In this document: positions 47,302-56,721 of the stretch, piece after piece
Layout: the number at the start of each line of letters is the position of its first letter
Position numbering within the stretch: position 1 is the first letter of the stretch
Assembly (NCBI RefSeq): GCF_020037025.1
Contig: NZ_JAIQLH010000041.1
Coordinates: 1 to 64,000 of the forward strand
DNA: 64,000 nucleotides
Reading direction: 5' to 3'
Origin: Streptomyces huiliensis
GTDB taxonomy: Bacteria; Actinomycetota; Actinomycetes; Streptomycetales; Streptomycetaceae
Notes under the pieces: generated by a model
Told to the model about the DNA's origin: nothing
The model's database searches: none
Seen by the model: the letters and a program-made list of their open reading frames with translations, nothing else
Made by a program: the position numbers and the translations under genes

Positions 47302-48720
47302 ATGCGGATACCGGTGCGGTCACCGGAGCGGGAACGGACCGACGGCGGGGAGGCCGCGCCCCCGGGCATCGGCGGCCGGTTCGTGGCCGCGGTCGCGGTC
47401 GGCTCGATGCTCAACCCGGTCAACTCCACCATGATCTCCACCGCGCTCGTCCCCATCGGCCGGAGCTTCGGCGCGGGTCCGTCCGCCACGGTGTGGCTGG
47501 TCGCGGGGTTGTATCTGGCCAGCGCGGTAGCCCAGCCGGTCATGGGCCGGGTGGCCGACCACCTCGGGGCGCGCCGGGTCTACACGGCGGGGCTGGTCCT
47601 CGTCGGACTGTCGGGGGCGGCCGGCCTGGTGGCCGGTTCGCTGGGCCAGTTGGTCGCCGTCCGCGTCCTGACGGGCGTGGGCACGTCGGCGGCCTACCCG
47701 GCAGCCATGGCCATGATCCGCACACGGTCGGCGCGGGCACCCGGCGGGGCGCCCGCCCGTGCCCTCGGCGCGCTGACCGTCGCCGCCCTCGCCAGCGCGG
47801 CACTCGGCCCGGCCCTCGGCGGACTGCTCACCGGGCTGGCCGGCTGGCGGGCGGTCTTCGCCGTGAACATCCCGCTCGCGCTGGCCGGTCTGGTCCTCGC
47901 CCTGGCCTGGCTGCCGGGCGACGAGCCGCGGGCGCGCGAGGGGGGCGCCCGCGGCCTGTGGTCGGAGCTCGACCCGGCGGGCGTCCTGCTGTTCGCCGGC
48001 ACCCTGCTGCCCCTGATGTTCTTCCTCACCGACCTCGCCCGGCCCGACTGGCCGCTGCTCGCCGTCGGCGCCGTCGCCGCCGGCGCGCTGGCGGCCTGGG
48101 AACTCAGGGCGGCCCGGCACCCGTTCCTGAACCTGCGCATGCTGGCGGCGAACCGGCCGCTGGTGCGCACCTACGTCCGCTACGGCGCGTCGTTCCTGGT
48201 CGTCTACTGCGTGCTGTACGGCTACACGCAGTGGCTGGAGGAGGCGCGGGGGTTCTCCGCCGCCGTCACCGGGGTGATCATGCTGCCGATGTGCGCGGTG
48301 GCGGCGCTGTGCTCGTGGACGGCCGCGCGCCGCGCGACCGTCCGGGGGCCGCTGCTCCTCGGCACCGCGGCGATGGTGGCGGCCTCGGCGGCGCTGCTGT
48401 TCGTCGGCCCCGGGACGCCGACGGCCCTGCTCGTGCTGGTCGGCGTCGTGTTCGGGCTGCCCAACGGGCTGAACGCGGCGGGGAACCAGGCGGCGCTGTA
48501 CGCGCAGGCGCCGGCCGGGGCGACGGGCACCGCCGCCGGGCTGTTCCGCACCGCCCAGTACGTCGGCGCGGTCGCGTCCACCAGCGTGATCGGCCTGGTC
48601 TACGGCGACCGCGCGACGACCGGCGGCCTGCACACGGCGGCCGTCGTCCTCACCGTCCTCGCGGCGCTGCTGCTGCCGGCCACGCTGCTCGACCGGGCCC
48701 TGCGCCGGGCGGGCCGCTGA
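47302..48720 (+). CDS. MFS multidrug exporter (DHA2-like)
   Basis: The 472-residue protein starts at ATG with GGGAGGG upstream. About 13-14 helices are predicted. Motif A appears as GRVADHLGARRVY and motif C-like glycine/proline residues as ALGPALGGLLTGLAG. It is an integral membrane drug/proton antiporter. A MarR regulator follows 53 nt later. The upstream region has AT-rich AGGTTGCC...GTTAACCT words, which may hold the MarR operator. Confidence 0.85.
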   Translation: MRIPVRSPERERTDGGEAAPPGIGGRFVAAVAVGSMLNPVNSTMISTALVPIGRSFGAGPSATVWLVAGLYLASAVAQPVMGRVADHLGARRVYTAGLVLVGLSGAAGLVAGSLGQLVAVRVLTGVGTSAAYPAAMAMIRTRSARAPGGAPARALGALTVAALASAALGPALGGLLTGLAGWRAVFAVNIPLALAGLVLALAWLPGDEPRAREGGARGLWSELDPAGVLLFAGTLLPLMFFLTDLARPDWPLLAVGAVAAGALAAWELRAARHPFLNLRMLAANRPLVRTYVRYGASFLVVYCVLYGYTQWLEEARGFSAAVTGVIMLPMCAVAALCSWTAARRATVRGPLLLGTAAMVAASAALLFVGPGTPTALLVLVGVVFGLPNGLNAAGNQAALYAQAPAGATGTAAGLFRTAQYVGAVASTSVIGLVYGDRATTGGLHTAAVVLTVLAALLLPATLLDRALRRAGR

Positions 48721-48773
48721 CCGGCGCGGGCCCGGCCGACCCGGCCGGACGCGGCGGGTACGCTGGCCCGGTG

Positions 48774-49247
48774 ATGGCCCATGAGCAGCAGTCCCCCGCC
48801 CCGGCCGCCGCCCCCGAGCTCACCGAGCTGCACGAGACGGCGTCCCGGATCCGCGTCCTCACCGGGCGGCTGGCCCGCCGGCTGCGCGCGGCGGGGGACC
48901 GTACGGACCTGACCCTCTCCCAGTCCGCCGTCCTCAGCCGGCTGGACCGCCACGGCCCGGCCACCACGGTGGAGCTGGCGCGCGCCGAGCACGTCCGGCC
49001 GCAGTCCATGGGCACGACGCTGGCCGGCCTGGAGGAGGCGGGCTTGATCGAGCGGTCGCCGCACCCCAGCGACCGGCGCCAGGTGCTCATCTCCCTCGCC
49101 CCGGAAGGGCTGCGGCGGCTCCGGGAGGCGCGCGGGGTGCGCGAGGGCTGGATCGCGCAGGCCCTGGCGGAGCGCTTCGACGAGCGGGAACGGGCGGTCG
49201 TGACGGAGGCGATCGGGCTGCTGGAGCGGCTGACGGAGGGTGAGTAG
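48774..49247 (+). CDS. MarR-family transcriptional regulator
   Basis: The 157-residue protein has a winged helix (LTLSQSAVLSRLDRHGPATTVELARAEHVRPQSMG in outline, then EEAGLIERSPHPSDRRQVLISL with the DxR wing). ATG 48774 or GTG 48771 lacks a ribosome site, but TACGCT lies 7-13 nt upstream, so a leaderless message from its own promoter is plausible. It likely controls the adjacent exporter. Confidence 0.88.
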   Translation: MAHEQQSPAPAAAPELTELHETASRIRVLTGRLARRLRAAGDRTDLTLSQSAVLSRLDRHGPATTVELARAEHVRPQSMGTTLAGLEEAGLIERSPHPSDRRQVLISLAPEGLRRLREARGVREGWIAQALAERFDERERAVVTEAIGLLERLTEGE

Positions 49248-49412
49248 CGCCGCGGGGGTGCACGCCGAAGCGTTCATGTAACAGGCATGTACCAGGGATT
49301 GGTGGGGCGGAACGGTTCGCCGGGCCGATCGCATCCTGTTGGTCGAAAGCGCCCGCTCGTACCGATGTGTCCCGAGCGACCCGCACCCCCGACCGATATC
49401 GAGGAATGAACG

Positions 49413-50108
49413 ATGCGCGTTCGCAAGCTCACCTTCGCCGCCCTGGCCGTCGCCGCGGGGCTCTCGCTCACGGCCTGTCAGAACGACGATGACGACAAGG
49501 GGCAGGCCGCCCCGTCGTCCGCTTCCTCCGCGTCTTCCGCGTCCTCCGCGTCTTCGTCGGGCGGTGGTTCGGGCTCGGGCGGTTCGGAGCAGGGCGGTTC
49601 CGGCCAGGGCAGTGGCAAGGGCTCCGCCGGGAAGGGATCCGGCGAGCAGGGCACGGCCGCCGGGGCCGGCTCCCACGACAACGGCAAGACCGCCAAGTGC
49701 CGTACCGCCGACCTGACGATCACGGCGCAGGACCACACCATCGACGGTGACCCCGACGGCACCGTCGCCGTGGAGTTCAAGAACCGCGGCGGCCACGACT
49801 GCACCGTCACCGGGTACGCGGGCGTCGACCTGAAGACCACCGCCGGGTCGCTGTCCGCCAAGCGGACGGGCGAGCAGGCCCCGCGGGTCGTCCTCAAGAA
49901 CGGGCAGACGGTGGCCTTCGGCATCTCCTACCCGGTCAACAAGTCGGGCGGCTCCGGCGTCCGCGTCACCGGCCTGCTGGTGACCCCGCCCGGCGAGACG
50001 CACACGGTGACCCTCCGCTGGCCGGGCGGCGGCACGCTGCCCGTCACGGAGGGCGGCGGCTCGGCGGTGAAGGTGGGCCCGATCGGGAGCGCGGGCCAGG
50101 GCGGCTGA
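49413..50108 (+). CDS. DUF4232 lipoprotein
   Basis: The 231-residue protein starts after GAGGAA. A lipoprotein signal ends at LTAC (lipid-anchored Cys22). A long low-complexity Ser/Gly linker occupies about residues 35-85. The DUF4232 domain follows (KCRTADLTITAQDHTIDGDPDG, FKNRGGHDCTVTGYAGVDL, LKNGQTVAFGISY), a beta-sandwich with two cysteines. It is anchored outside the membrane; the function is unknown. Confidence 0.85.
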   Translation: MRVRKLTFAALAVAAGLSLTACQNDDDDKGQAAPSSASSASSASSASSSGGGSGSGGSEQGGSGQGSGKGSAGKGSGEQGTAAGAGSHDNGKTAKCRTADLTITAQDHTIDGDPDGTVAVEFKNRGGHDCTVTGYAGVDLKTTAGSLSAKRTGEQAPRVVLKNGQTVAFGISYPVNKSGGSGVRVTGLLVTPPGETHTVTLRWPGGGTLPVTEGGGSAVKVGPIGSAGQGG

Positions 50109-50126
50109 CCGCCCGGCCCGGCCCTG

Positions 50127-50528
50127 CTACCGCACCTGGACAGTGACCCGCCACGAGGTCACCGTGTGCGGGCAGAGGTGGCCCTTCACGCGGGGCGTGC
50201 ACCTCGCCTGGGCAGTGAGCGCGGTCGTTCCGTCGGCCTCGGCGTGGAAGACCGCGGCGGCGTCACCGTTAGGTGCCGTCCGGGCGGACGTCCGTCCGAT
50301 CACGGTGGTGTCGGCGGCGGTGGGCGCGCTCCACGCCCACTGCTCCTGTGCGGTGCGCTTCGCGGTGAGCCGGACGGAGATCTCGTCTCCCTTGTGGACG
50401 GTGACGGGCCGTCCGTTGTCCTGGTTCGTGAGGGTCGTCCGGCTCTGCACGGCAGCCGGTGCCGGCGCCGCGGCGCAGACGAGTGCCATGAGCGGAGCCA
50501 CCGCCGTGAACCACCGGTACGTCTTCAA
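50127..50528 (-). CDS. Small secreted protein, possible chagasin-like fold
   Basis: The 133-residue protein has a signal peptide (MKTYRWFTAVAPLMALVCAAAPAPA). The mature domain contains GDEISVRLTAKRTAQEQWAWSAP and ends with SWRVTVQV, a pattern like inhibitor I42 (chagasin) proteins, though the usual NPTTGYxW loop is not conserved. Two cysteines (TPRVKGHLCP, ARCTP) may pair. The identification as a protease inhibitor is tentative. Confidence 0.5.
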   Translation of the reverse strand: MKTYRWFTAVAPLMALVCAAAPAPAAVQSRTTLTNQDNGRPVTVHKGDEISVRLTAKRTAQEQWAWSAPTAADTTVIGRTSARTAPNGDAAAVFHAEADGTTALTAQARCTPRVKGHLCPHTVTSWRVTVQVR

Positions 50529-50684
50529 TTCCCTGCCTCCGCCGAGGGGTTCGACGCGGCGGCAGGCGCCGCCGTCGCCTCTTCTCTCTGCCCCGCACCC
50601 GGCCGGCCCAATGCGGCCGTCCCCCTTGCGGGGGAACGGCCGACACGGTGACCGAGCGCGAACCGGCCCGGCCGCAGGGCGGGT

Positions 50685-52181
50685 TCAGTCCGCGACGTCG
50701 TGGTGGCCGGGCTCCGCCGGCGGGCCGAACCAGCGTTCCAGCGCGGACCGGGCCGCGCCCCCGGCCGTGCCCGGCGGGGCCACCCATCCGACGTGGCCGT
50801 CCGGGCGGACCAGGACCGCGGAGGTGTCCGGCAGCGCGCCGGGACGGACGGCGGTGACCGTGACCCGGTCGGCCCAGGGCGCGGCGGCCTCACGGACGGC
50901 GGCCGGTGCCGTGGCGTCGTCCAGCAGCAGCACTCCCCCGCCGTTCCGGGCCGTGACGGGCAGGCCGGCGGGAACCATCCGGCCTTCCCACGGGTGGCCG
51001 TGCGGATCGTGGGCCGGATAGCGGGTGTTGACCCCCGTGACGGTCTCGGCGAGCGGGCCGGCGGTGTCCGCCGCCGTGGCCAGTTCGCCGAGCAGGTCGC
51101 GGAGCGGCGCGAGCCGCTCGCCCTCGGCGGCGAGCAGCGCCTGGGCGCGCGTGTCGCGCAGCAGCCGGGCGCCGGCCGCGTGGCGTTCGGTGTGGTAGCT
51201 CTCCAGCAGGCGTTCGGGAGCCCGGCCGCGGGCCACGAGGGCGAGCTTCCAGCCAAGGTTCATCGCGTCGTCGATGGCCGCGTTGACGCCGACCGCCCCG
51301 GCCGGCGGGTGGACGTGGGCGGCGTCACCGGCGAGCAACACCCGTCCCGCGCGCAGGCGTTCGGCCAGCCGGGCGGCGTCGCCGAACCGGGTCAGCCACC
51401 GGAACCCGGCGATCTCGACGCGCCGGCCCAGCGCCCGGTCCAGCACCTTCTGAAAGCGGGCGGGCGTCACCGGTGCGTCGCGGTCCTCCGGCGGGTCCGG
51501 CTCGGCCGTGACGAGGCGGACGTAGCCGGGGCGCGGGATGACGAACACCGACCCGCCGTCGGGTCCGGCCGTCGGGCCGAAGGGCAGGGCCGCCGGGTCG
51601 GCCAGGACGACGTCACCGAGCAGGGTGAAGCGGCGGGCCGGTGTGCCGGGGAAGGCGATACCGGCCCGCTTCCGGACCGTGCTGCGCCCGCCGTCGCAGC
51701 CGGCGAGCCACCGGCAGCGCAGCCGGAGGGGCCCGTCGGGCGCCCGGACGTCGGCGGTGATCCCCTCGTCGTCCTCGCGGAAGCCGGTGAGCCGGTGGCC
51801 GCGGAGCATGCGTACGCCCAACTCCCGGGCCCGTTCGGTCAGCAGTTCCTCGACGCGGGTCTGGGCGATGCCCAGGACGTACGGGTGGCGGGTGCGGCGC
51901 ATGGCGGCCAGGTCGAGGGCGGCCGTGCCGACGAAGGCCGTGGCCGGCAGGGTCGGGCCCTCGACGAGGAAGCGGTCCGCGAGGCCGCGCAGGTCCAGCA
52001 GGTCGAGGCTGCGGGCGTTGAGGTTGAAGCCGCGGCAGAAGCCGGGCGGGGACGGGTTCCGTTCGAGGACCGTGGTGGACACACCGGCCAGGGCCAGTTC
52101 GCAGGCCAGCATGAGCCCGGCGGGGCCGGCGCCGGCCACCAGGACGTCGGTGTGGGCGTCGGCCGTCGTCGCGTCAGGCAC
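50685..52181 (-). CDS. FAD-dependent aromatic hydroxylase (PHBH family)
   Basis: The 498-residue protein begins with the FAD dinucleotide fold (VLVAGAGPAGLMLACELALAGV). It has the DG motif (LAGCDGGRSTVRKRAGI), the GD motif (VLLAGDAAHVHPPAGAVGVNAAIDDAMNLGWKLA) and a thioredoxin-like C-terminal domain. These are the marks of class A flavoprotein monooxygenases that hydroxylate phenolic or polyketide substrates. It overlaps the PadR gene by 8 nt, so both share a transcript. Confidence 0.9.
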   Translation of the reverse strand: MPDATTADAHTDVLVAGAGPAGLMLACELALAGVSTTVLERNPSPPGFCRGFNLNARSLDLLDLRGLADRFLVEGPTLPATAFVGTAALDLAAMRRTRHPYVLGIAQTRVEELLTERARELGVRMLRGHRLTGFREDDEGITADVRAPDGPLRLRCRWLAGCDGGRSTVRKRAGIAFPGTPARRFTLLGDVVLADPAALPFGPTAGPDGGSVFVIPRPGYVRLVTAEPDPPEDRDAPVTPARFQKVLDRALGRRVEIAGFRWLTRFGDAARLAERLRAGRVLLAGDAAHVHPPAGAVGVNAAIDDAMNLGWKLALVARGRAPERLLESYHTERHAAGARLLRDTRAQALLAAEGERLAPLRDLLGELATAADTAGPLAETVTGVNTRYPAHDPHGHPWEGRMVPAGLPVTARNGGGVLLLDDATAPAAVREAAAPWADRVTVTAVRPGALPDTSAVLVRPDGHVGWVAPPGTAGGAARSALERWFGPPAEPGHHDVAD

Positions 52182-52791
52182 CGGGCGCCTCCCCCTCGTT
52201 GTCCCCCTCGCCGTTCTCCTCCCCCGGCCAGGACAGCGCGCCGCGCTCGATCTCCTCGGCGGTGTGCCGCACCCATCGCAGCTCCGCCTCGGCCATGGCG
52301 CGGGCGTACTCGGCCTCGATGACGAACAGCCGGGGGACCCGGTGTTCGTCCCGCGCCGCCTGGTAGGCCCGCTCGTCGGCCGCCGCCCGGGCCTCCAGGG
52401 CCGCCGCCCGCTCGCGCAGCGCCGCCGCGGCGCGCGCCGGTCCCAGGGCCCCGAGGTAGCTGAGGGCGGACAGGAACTTCGGGAATTCCCGGGTGGGTTC
52501 GCGGATCAGCTCGTCGAGCCAGGCGGTGAAGTGGCCGCGCCCTTCCGGGGTGTGCCGGTAGACGGTCCGCGCGGGGCGCCCGCCCGCCCGCTCCGTGCCG
52601 GCCTCTTCGATCCAGCCGTCGCGGGCCAGGGCCCGGACGGTGTCGTAGAGCGATCCGGTGGTGAGCTTGAAGGTCAGGTCCAGCTGCCGTTCGCGCAGGA
52701 CGGCGGCCATCGCGTGCGGGTGCAGCGGCTGTTCCAGCAGGAGGCCCAGGACGGCGAGGGCCAGCGGGTTGGCGGGACGTTTGACGGGCAT
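52174..52791 (-). CDS. PadR-family transcriptional regulator
   Basis: ATG 52791 opens a 205-residue protein with the PadR winged helix (LALAVLGLLLEQPLHPHAMAAVLRERQ, then TTGSLYDTVRALARDGWIEEAG) and a long C-terminal helical part for dimerisation (ALRERAAALEARAAADERAYQ). It is the first gene of the leftward operon with the monooxygenase and probably represses it; the palindrome at 52821-52846 is the likely operator. Confidence 0.9.
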   Translation of the reverse strand: MPVKRPANPLALAVLGLLLEQPLHPHAMAAVLRERQLDLTFKLTTGSLYDTVRALARDGWIEEAGTERAGGRPARTVYRHTPEGRGHFTAWLDELIREPTREFPKFLSALSYLGALGPARAAAALRERAAALEARAAADERAYQAARDEHRVPRLFVIEAEYARAMAEAELRWVRHTAEEIERGALSWPGEENGEGDNEGEAPGA

Positions 52792-52820
52792 CTCACTCCG
52801 CTTCTCGGGACACGACCGTG

Positions 52821-52846
52821 CTCGGATCCAATTACTCGGATCCGAG
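52821..52846. promoter_or_regulatory. PadR operator candidate
   Basis: CTCGGATCC (52821-52829) is followed by the perfect palindrome CTCGGATCCGAG (52835-52846). The site lies 30-55 bp upstream of the PadR start. Confidence 0.7.
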
Positions 52847-52888
52847 CATAGCGGGTCGGCGGATGAGCGTCGACGGGTGAGCGCGGGC

Positions 52889-53872
52889 TCAGTTCTCCAG
52901 CAGCTTCGCCTCCGTCTCCGGGTCCAGGCCGACCGGCGTGCGGTCCGGGCGCAGCGGCGGCTTCCCGCCGAGGGACTCCAGCCAGGTCCAGGTGTCGGCG
53001 ACCGTCTCCGCGACGGGCCGGCAGCGCAGGCCGGTGGCCAGGGCCTTGCCGACGCCGGCCCCGAAGATCGTGGTGTGGTCCTCGCCCGGCGGCAGCCAGA
53101 TGGGCAGGTCGGTCCAGGGGGCGACGCCGGCCGCGAGGATCGGTTCGGGGTCCGTCCAGCACAGCCGGGCGTCGGAGCCGGTGACGCGGACGCAGGTCTC
53201 CAGGAGTTCGCCCATGGTGGTGTGGCCGGGTGGGCTGACGAGGTTGTAGGGGCCGCCGAGGCCGCGGGCGGCGGCGTCCAGGGTCCAGGCGGCCAGGTCA
53301 CGGGCGTCGATGTACTGGATCGGCGACGCGGAAGGGCCCGGGGCCAGGACCCGGCCGCCGCGCGCGACGCGCAGCAGCCACCAGGGCAGCCGGCCGATGT
53401 TCTCCCCCGGCCCGAGGACCAGGCCGGCCCGGGCCAGCAGCGCCCGGTCGCCGAAGGCTTCGCACGCCGCCAGTTCCCCGCCGCGCTTGGCCTCGGGATA
53501 GGGGACGTCCGCGGCGTCCGGTGAGCCGTCGACCAGCGGGCCCTCCTCCGCGAGCCCCGCCGGGCAGGGGTGCCGGTGGACGGAGCGGCTGGAGACGTAG
53601 GCGTAGCCCGCGGCCCGGCGCGCCAGCAGCCGGGCGGTGTCGCGGACCGCCGAGGGGGCGCCCGACCAGGTGTCGGCGACCAGGTCCCAGGTGCCGTGGG
53701 CCAGCGCGGCCAGTCCTCCCTCGGCCGTGCGGTCGCCGCGCAGCACCGTCACGCCGGGCGGTGCCGGGTGGCGGCCCCGGTGGAAGACCGTCACCTCCCA
53801 GCCGCGGGCCAGGGCCTCGTCCGTCAGGGCGCGGCCGACGAATTCCGTTCCTCCGAGTATCAGCAGTCTCAT
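52889..53872 (-). CDS. NAD-dependent epimerase/reductase-like protein
   Basis: ATG 53872 gives 327 residues starting MRLLILGGTEFVGRALTDEAL, a Rossmann GxxGxxG-type motif. YAYVSSRSVH and PYPEAKRGGELA (Tyr-x-x-x-Lys-like YPEAK) occupy the catalytic region of extended short-chain dehydrogenases. A C-terminal substrate domain follows (SPIQYIDARDLAAWTL). The substrate is not predictable. A second member of the same superfamily is encoded at 59091-59996. Confidence 0.82.
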   Translation of the reverse strand: MRLLILGGTEFVGRALTDEALARGWEVTVFHRGRHPAPPGVTVLRGDRTAEGGLAALAHGTWDLVADTWSGAPSAVRDTARLLARRAAGYAYVSSRSVHRHPCPAGLAEEGPLVDGSPDAADVPYPEAKRGGELAACEAFGDRALLARAGLVLGPGENIGRLPWWLLRVARGGRVLAPGPSASPIQYIDARDLAAWTLDAAARGLGGPYNLVSPPGHTTMGELLETCVRVTGSDARLCWTDPEPILAAGVAPWTDLPIWLPPGEDHTTIFGAGVGKALATGLRCRPVAETVADTWTWLESLGGKPPLRPDRTPVGLDPETEAKLLEN

Positions 53873-53985
53873 GAGCGTGACCCTGCCCCTGGTGTCTCTC
53901 CGGCGGAACCCCCGCATGCTCTGGGCGTAATCAGGGGAGGGTCGGATTCCGGGGAAGGCCGGGGTACGGGAAGGCGGGTGCGGGC

Positions 53986-55500
53986 GTGACGCGACGGGAC
54001 GACGTCGGCGGTGACGGCGGCGGCGACGGCCGGACCGTGGCCATCGTGGGGGCCGGGGCCGCCGGGACGAGCGTCTTCGCGCACCTGGCGGCGGCCGTGG
54101 CGCGCGGCGGCGGGGGCGGCCGGCCCATCCGGTCGGTGCTGGTGGTGGACCCCTCGCCGCCCGGCTGGGGGCTGGCCTTCGGCGACGACGATCCCCTGCT
54201 GATGTGCAACAGCGCCGCGAACGTCAACTCGCTGCTGCCGGACCGGCCGGACGACTTCGTCGACCACCTGCGCGCCCGCGGCTGGACGGGCGCCCCCGAC
54301 ACGTGTGTGCCCCGCGCCGCCATGGCCGCCTACTGCGCGGACCGCTGGGAGCGTGCCCGGGACACGGCCGAGCGGGCAGGAGTGACGGTACGTCATATCG
54401 CGTCCACCGTGCGGTCCGTACACCTGCCGGGCGGGCCGGCGCGGTTACGGCTGGACGACGGTACGGAGCTCGCGGCGGACGACGTCGTCCTGGCCACCGG
54501 GGTGCACCGGCCGCGCGTACCGCGGGGGTTCGCCGCGTTCACCGGCCACCCCCGCTATCTGGACAGCCCCTACCCGTCCGCCAGGCTCCGCGCCGCGCTC
54601 GGCACCGGGCCGCGGCGCGTCCTCGTGCTCGGTTCGCGGCAGTCCGCCGTGGACGCCGCCCTGCTGCTGTGCCGGGACGGCCACCGCACCACGCTGGCCT
54701 CGCCGTCCGGCTCCCTGCCCGCGGTACGGCTCTCGCTGCACGCGCCGCCGCGGGATTTCCCGCCGCTGGAGCGCATGGCCAGGCTGGACCCCGAGGACCC
54801 GCTACTGGAAGGGCGGTTGACGCGCTGCGCGGTGGAGGCCGTCCGGCTGCTCGGCGACCGTCCGCTGCGCGCACAGGGCTCCCGGGCCGCCGATCCCGTC
54901 CGGCGGCTGGCGGAGGAGACGGCCCTGGCCGAGGCCGGGATGTGTCTGTGGCCCGGGGTGGCGGTGGCCGTGATCGAGGCGCTGACCGCCTTCGCCGACG
55001 GCCTGCCGGCCGACCGCACCCGGGCCCTGATGCGGCGCTTCGACTGGTTCGTCGGCCGCTATCTGACCGCGCTCACGGTGGTCAACGCCCGCCGCCTGCT
55101 GGCGCATTGCGCGTCGGGTGCGCTGCGGGTGGCCCCCGCGTACCCGGAGTCCGTCGGCTTCTCCGACGGAGTGTGGCGGGTGTCCGGGCCGCCCGGCTCG
55201 CCGCCCGAGACCTACGACCACGTCGTCAACGCGACCGGCTTCCACCCGCCGGACCTGACGTGGCGGGCGGACGGTACGGAGCTGCTGCTCGCCCCCGGCG
55301 CCCTGCTCGCCCCCGGCGACCAGGCCGTCGACCGACTGGAGGCGGACCTGCGGGTGCGCCGGGCCCCGGGTGCGCCGCCCGAGCGCGTCTGGGTGGCCGG
55401 CACCGGCACCCACGTCCGCATCCCGTTCGCCAACCACCTGCGGACGGTGACCCGGCAGGCCCGGTGGGTCGCCGGGCAGGTGGCGGGGGCGGTGGGCTGA
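53986..55500 (+). CDS. FAD/NAD(P)-binding oxidoreductase-like protein
   Basis: The 504-residue protein starts at GTG. A dinucleotide-binding fold (TVAIVGAGAAGTSVFAHLAAAV) opens the protein. Next come PPGWGLAFGDDDPLLMCNSAANVNSLL, a pattern of the NAD_binding_9 family, a second nucleotide fold (RRVLVLGSRQSAVDAALLL) and a C-terminal VVNATGFHPP motif. Related proteins occur in siderophore and amine metabolism. The partner and substrate are unknown. Confidence 0.75.
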   Translation: MTRRDDVGGDGGGDGRTVAIVGAGAAGTSVFAHLAAAVARGGGGGRPIRSVLVVDPSPPGWGLAFGDDDPLLMCNSAANVNSLLPDRPDDFVDHLRARGWTGAPDTCVPRAAMAAYCADRWERARDTAERAGVTVRHIASTVRSVHLPGGPARLRLDDGTELAADDVVLATGVHRPRVPRGFAAFTGHPRYLDSPYPSARLRAALGTGPRRVLVLGSRQSAVDAALLLCRDGHRTTLASPSGSLPAVRLSLHAPPRDFPPLERMARLDPEDPLLEGRLTRCAVEAVRLLGDRPLRAQGSRAADPVRRLAEETALAEAGMCLWPGVAVAVIEALTAFADGLPADRTRALMRRFDWFVGRYLTALTVVNARRLLAHCASGALRVAPAYPESVGFSDGVWRVSGPPGSPPETYDHVVNATGFHPPDLTWRADGTELLLAPGALLAPGDQAVDRLEADLRVRRAPGAPPERVWVAGTGTHVRIPFANHLRTVTRQARWVAGQVAGAVG

Positions 55501-55651
55501 CACCGGGCGGAGGTGGCGGGATCGCGTCCTTGCCCGGCGGGCCCTCGGCCGGTGGATACTGGCCGCGGCCGGCGCCCGGCCTGCCGGAGCGCGCGTTCCG
55601 GACGGCGGGCCGGTGACGCGCCGGAGCGCTGTCCGTCAGGAGGGATGACTC

Positions 55652-56614
55652 GTGGCGATGGTCAGGACACGGCGCGGCGAGGACGGCGTCCTCAACCTTC
55701 CCCGTACGGCGACGGGGGTCGACCAGTTCTTCCACGCGGTCCGCGCCCGCCGGCCGCGCCGGCCGCCGGGGAGGCCCGGGGAGCCGCGCTGGCGCGGCGA
55801 CTTCGTCGTCCCGGACGCCGACGGACCACGGGTCGCGCTCCAGGAGTTCGGCTACGCGAGCCGCGAACTCGCCCGGCACGGCGGCACGGTGGACGACACC
55901 GCGCTCGTCGGGCCGTTCCGCATCCTGACGGAGGAGGGCCTGGACCGGCTCGCCGAGGTGTGCGACCGGCTCGAACCGGCCGCCGGCTCCAGCGGGTTCA
56001 TAGCCACCCGGCGGCTGCGCGGCGCCGACCTCGCGTCGCCGTTCCTCCACAACATGATCCGCGACCGCGGCTTCCTGCTCGCCTGCTCCCGGATCGCCGG
56101 CGTCCCGCTGATCCCGCACCCGCTGCGTCTCCCCACCGCGCAGATCAACTACTTCGAGGGCCGCGGCCGTCCGGAGATCGTGCGGTGGCACCGGGACGGC
56201 ATGGACTACGTCTTCACGATCCAGCTCAGCGACGGCGCCGACTACGAGGGCGGCCACTTCACCTACTTCCAGGGCCGCACCGGCGAGTTCGACGACGTGG
56301 CCGCCGACGACCCGCGCGTCCGCGAGGCCGACTGCCGGGCGCGCGGGGCGACCCTCTTCCTGCACGGCAGCCGCATCTTCCACGCGGTGACCCCGGTCAC
56401 GCGGGGCCGCCGGGTCACCCTGGTGATCTCCCTCTTCTGCCCTTACTTCGCCCGCCGCGACTCCAACACCTTCTGGCACCTGGCCGGAGACGACGGCATC
56501 CTCGCCACCGTACCCGGCTGGCTCCGCCTGAAGTGGCCCGTACGCGACCCGGCCCTGGACTTCGGCCTGCGGGCCGGGAGCCCGGTGGTGACCTGGGAGG
56601 ATCTCCGCCACTGA
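55652..56614 (+). CDS. Predicted Fe(II)/2-oxoglutarate-dependent oxygenase
   Basis: The 320-residue protein starts at GTG with AGGAGGG upstream. The likely metal ligands are the HRD of VRWHRDGMDYVFTIQLS (H-x-D) and the distal His of SRIFHAVTPV, followed by the Arg that binds 2-oxoglutarate (RGRRVTLVISLF). The double-stranded beta-helix region spans about residues 165-265. It may act on a small molecule together with the upstream FAD protein, 150 bp away on the same strand. Confidence 0.75.
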   Translation: MAMVRTRRGEDGVLNLPRTATGVDQFFHAVRARRPRRPPGRPGEPRWRGDFVVPDADGPRVALQEFGYASRELARHGGTVDDTALVGPFRILTEEGLDRLAEVCDRLEPAAGSSGFIATRRLRGADLASPFLHNMIRDRGFLLACSRIAGVPLIPHPLRLPTAQINYFEGRGRPEIVRWHRDGMDYVFTIQLSDGADYEGGHFTYFQGRTGEFDDVAADDPRVREADCRARGATLFLHGSRIFHAVTPVTRGRRVTLVISLFCPYFARRDSNTFWHLAGDDGILATVPGWLRLKWPVRDPALDFGLRAGSPVVTWEDLRH

Positions 56615-56629
56615 GGCGCCGCTGAGACG

Positions 56630-56673
56630 CGGCGGAAGCACGCGGAAGCACGGCGGAAGCTCGGCGGAAGCAC
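56630..56673. repeat. Four imperfect copies of GCGGAAGCAC
   Basis: Copies start at 56632, 56642, 56653 and 56664; the third has CTC in place of CAC. They lie just downstream of the oxygenase gene and may be a slippage-generated array. Confidence 0.8.
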
Positions 56674-56721
56674 GGCGCGCGGGCGATCGAGCCGGCCGCC
56701 GGCCCTTCGGCCCTGCCCCGG

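Noticed and set aside
47235..49247. A 670-residue frame covering the MFS gene and MarR
   Set aside because: The first 510 residues are a shadow of the MFS gene; only the end from 48774 is real.
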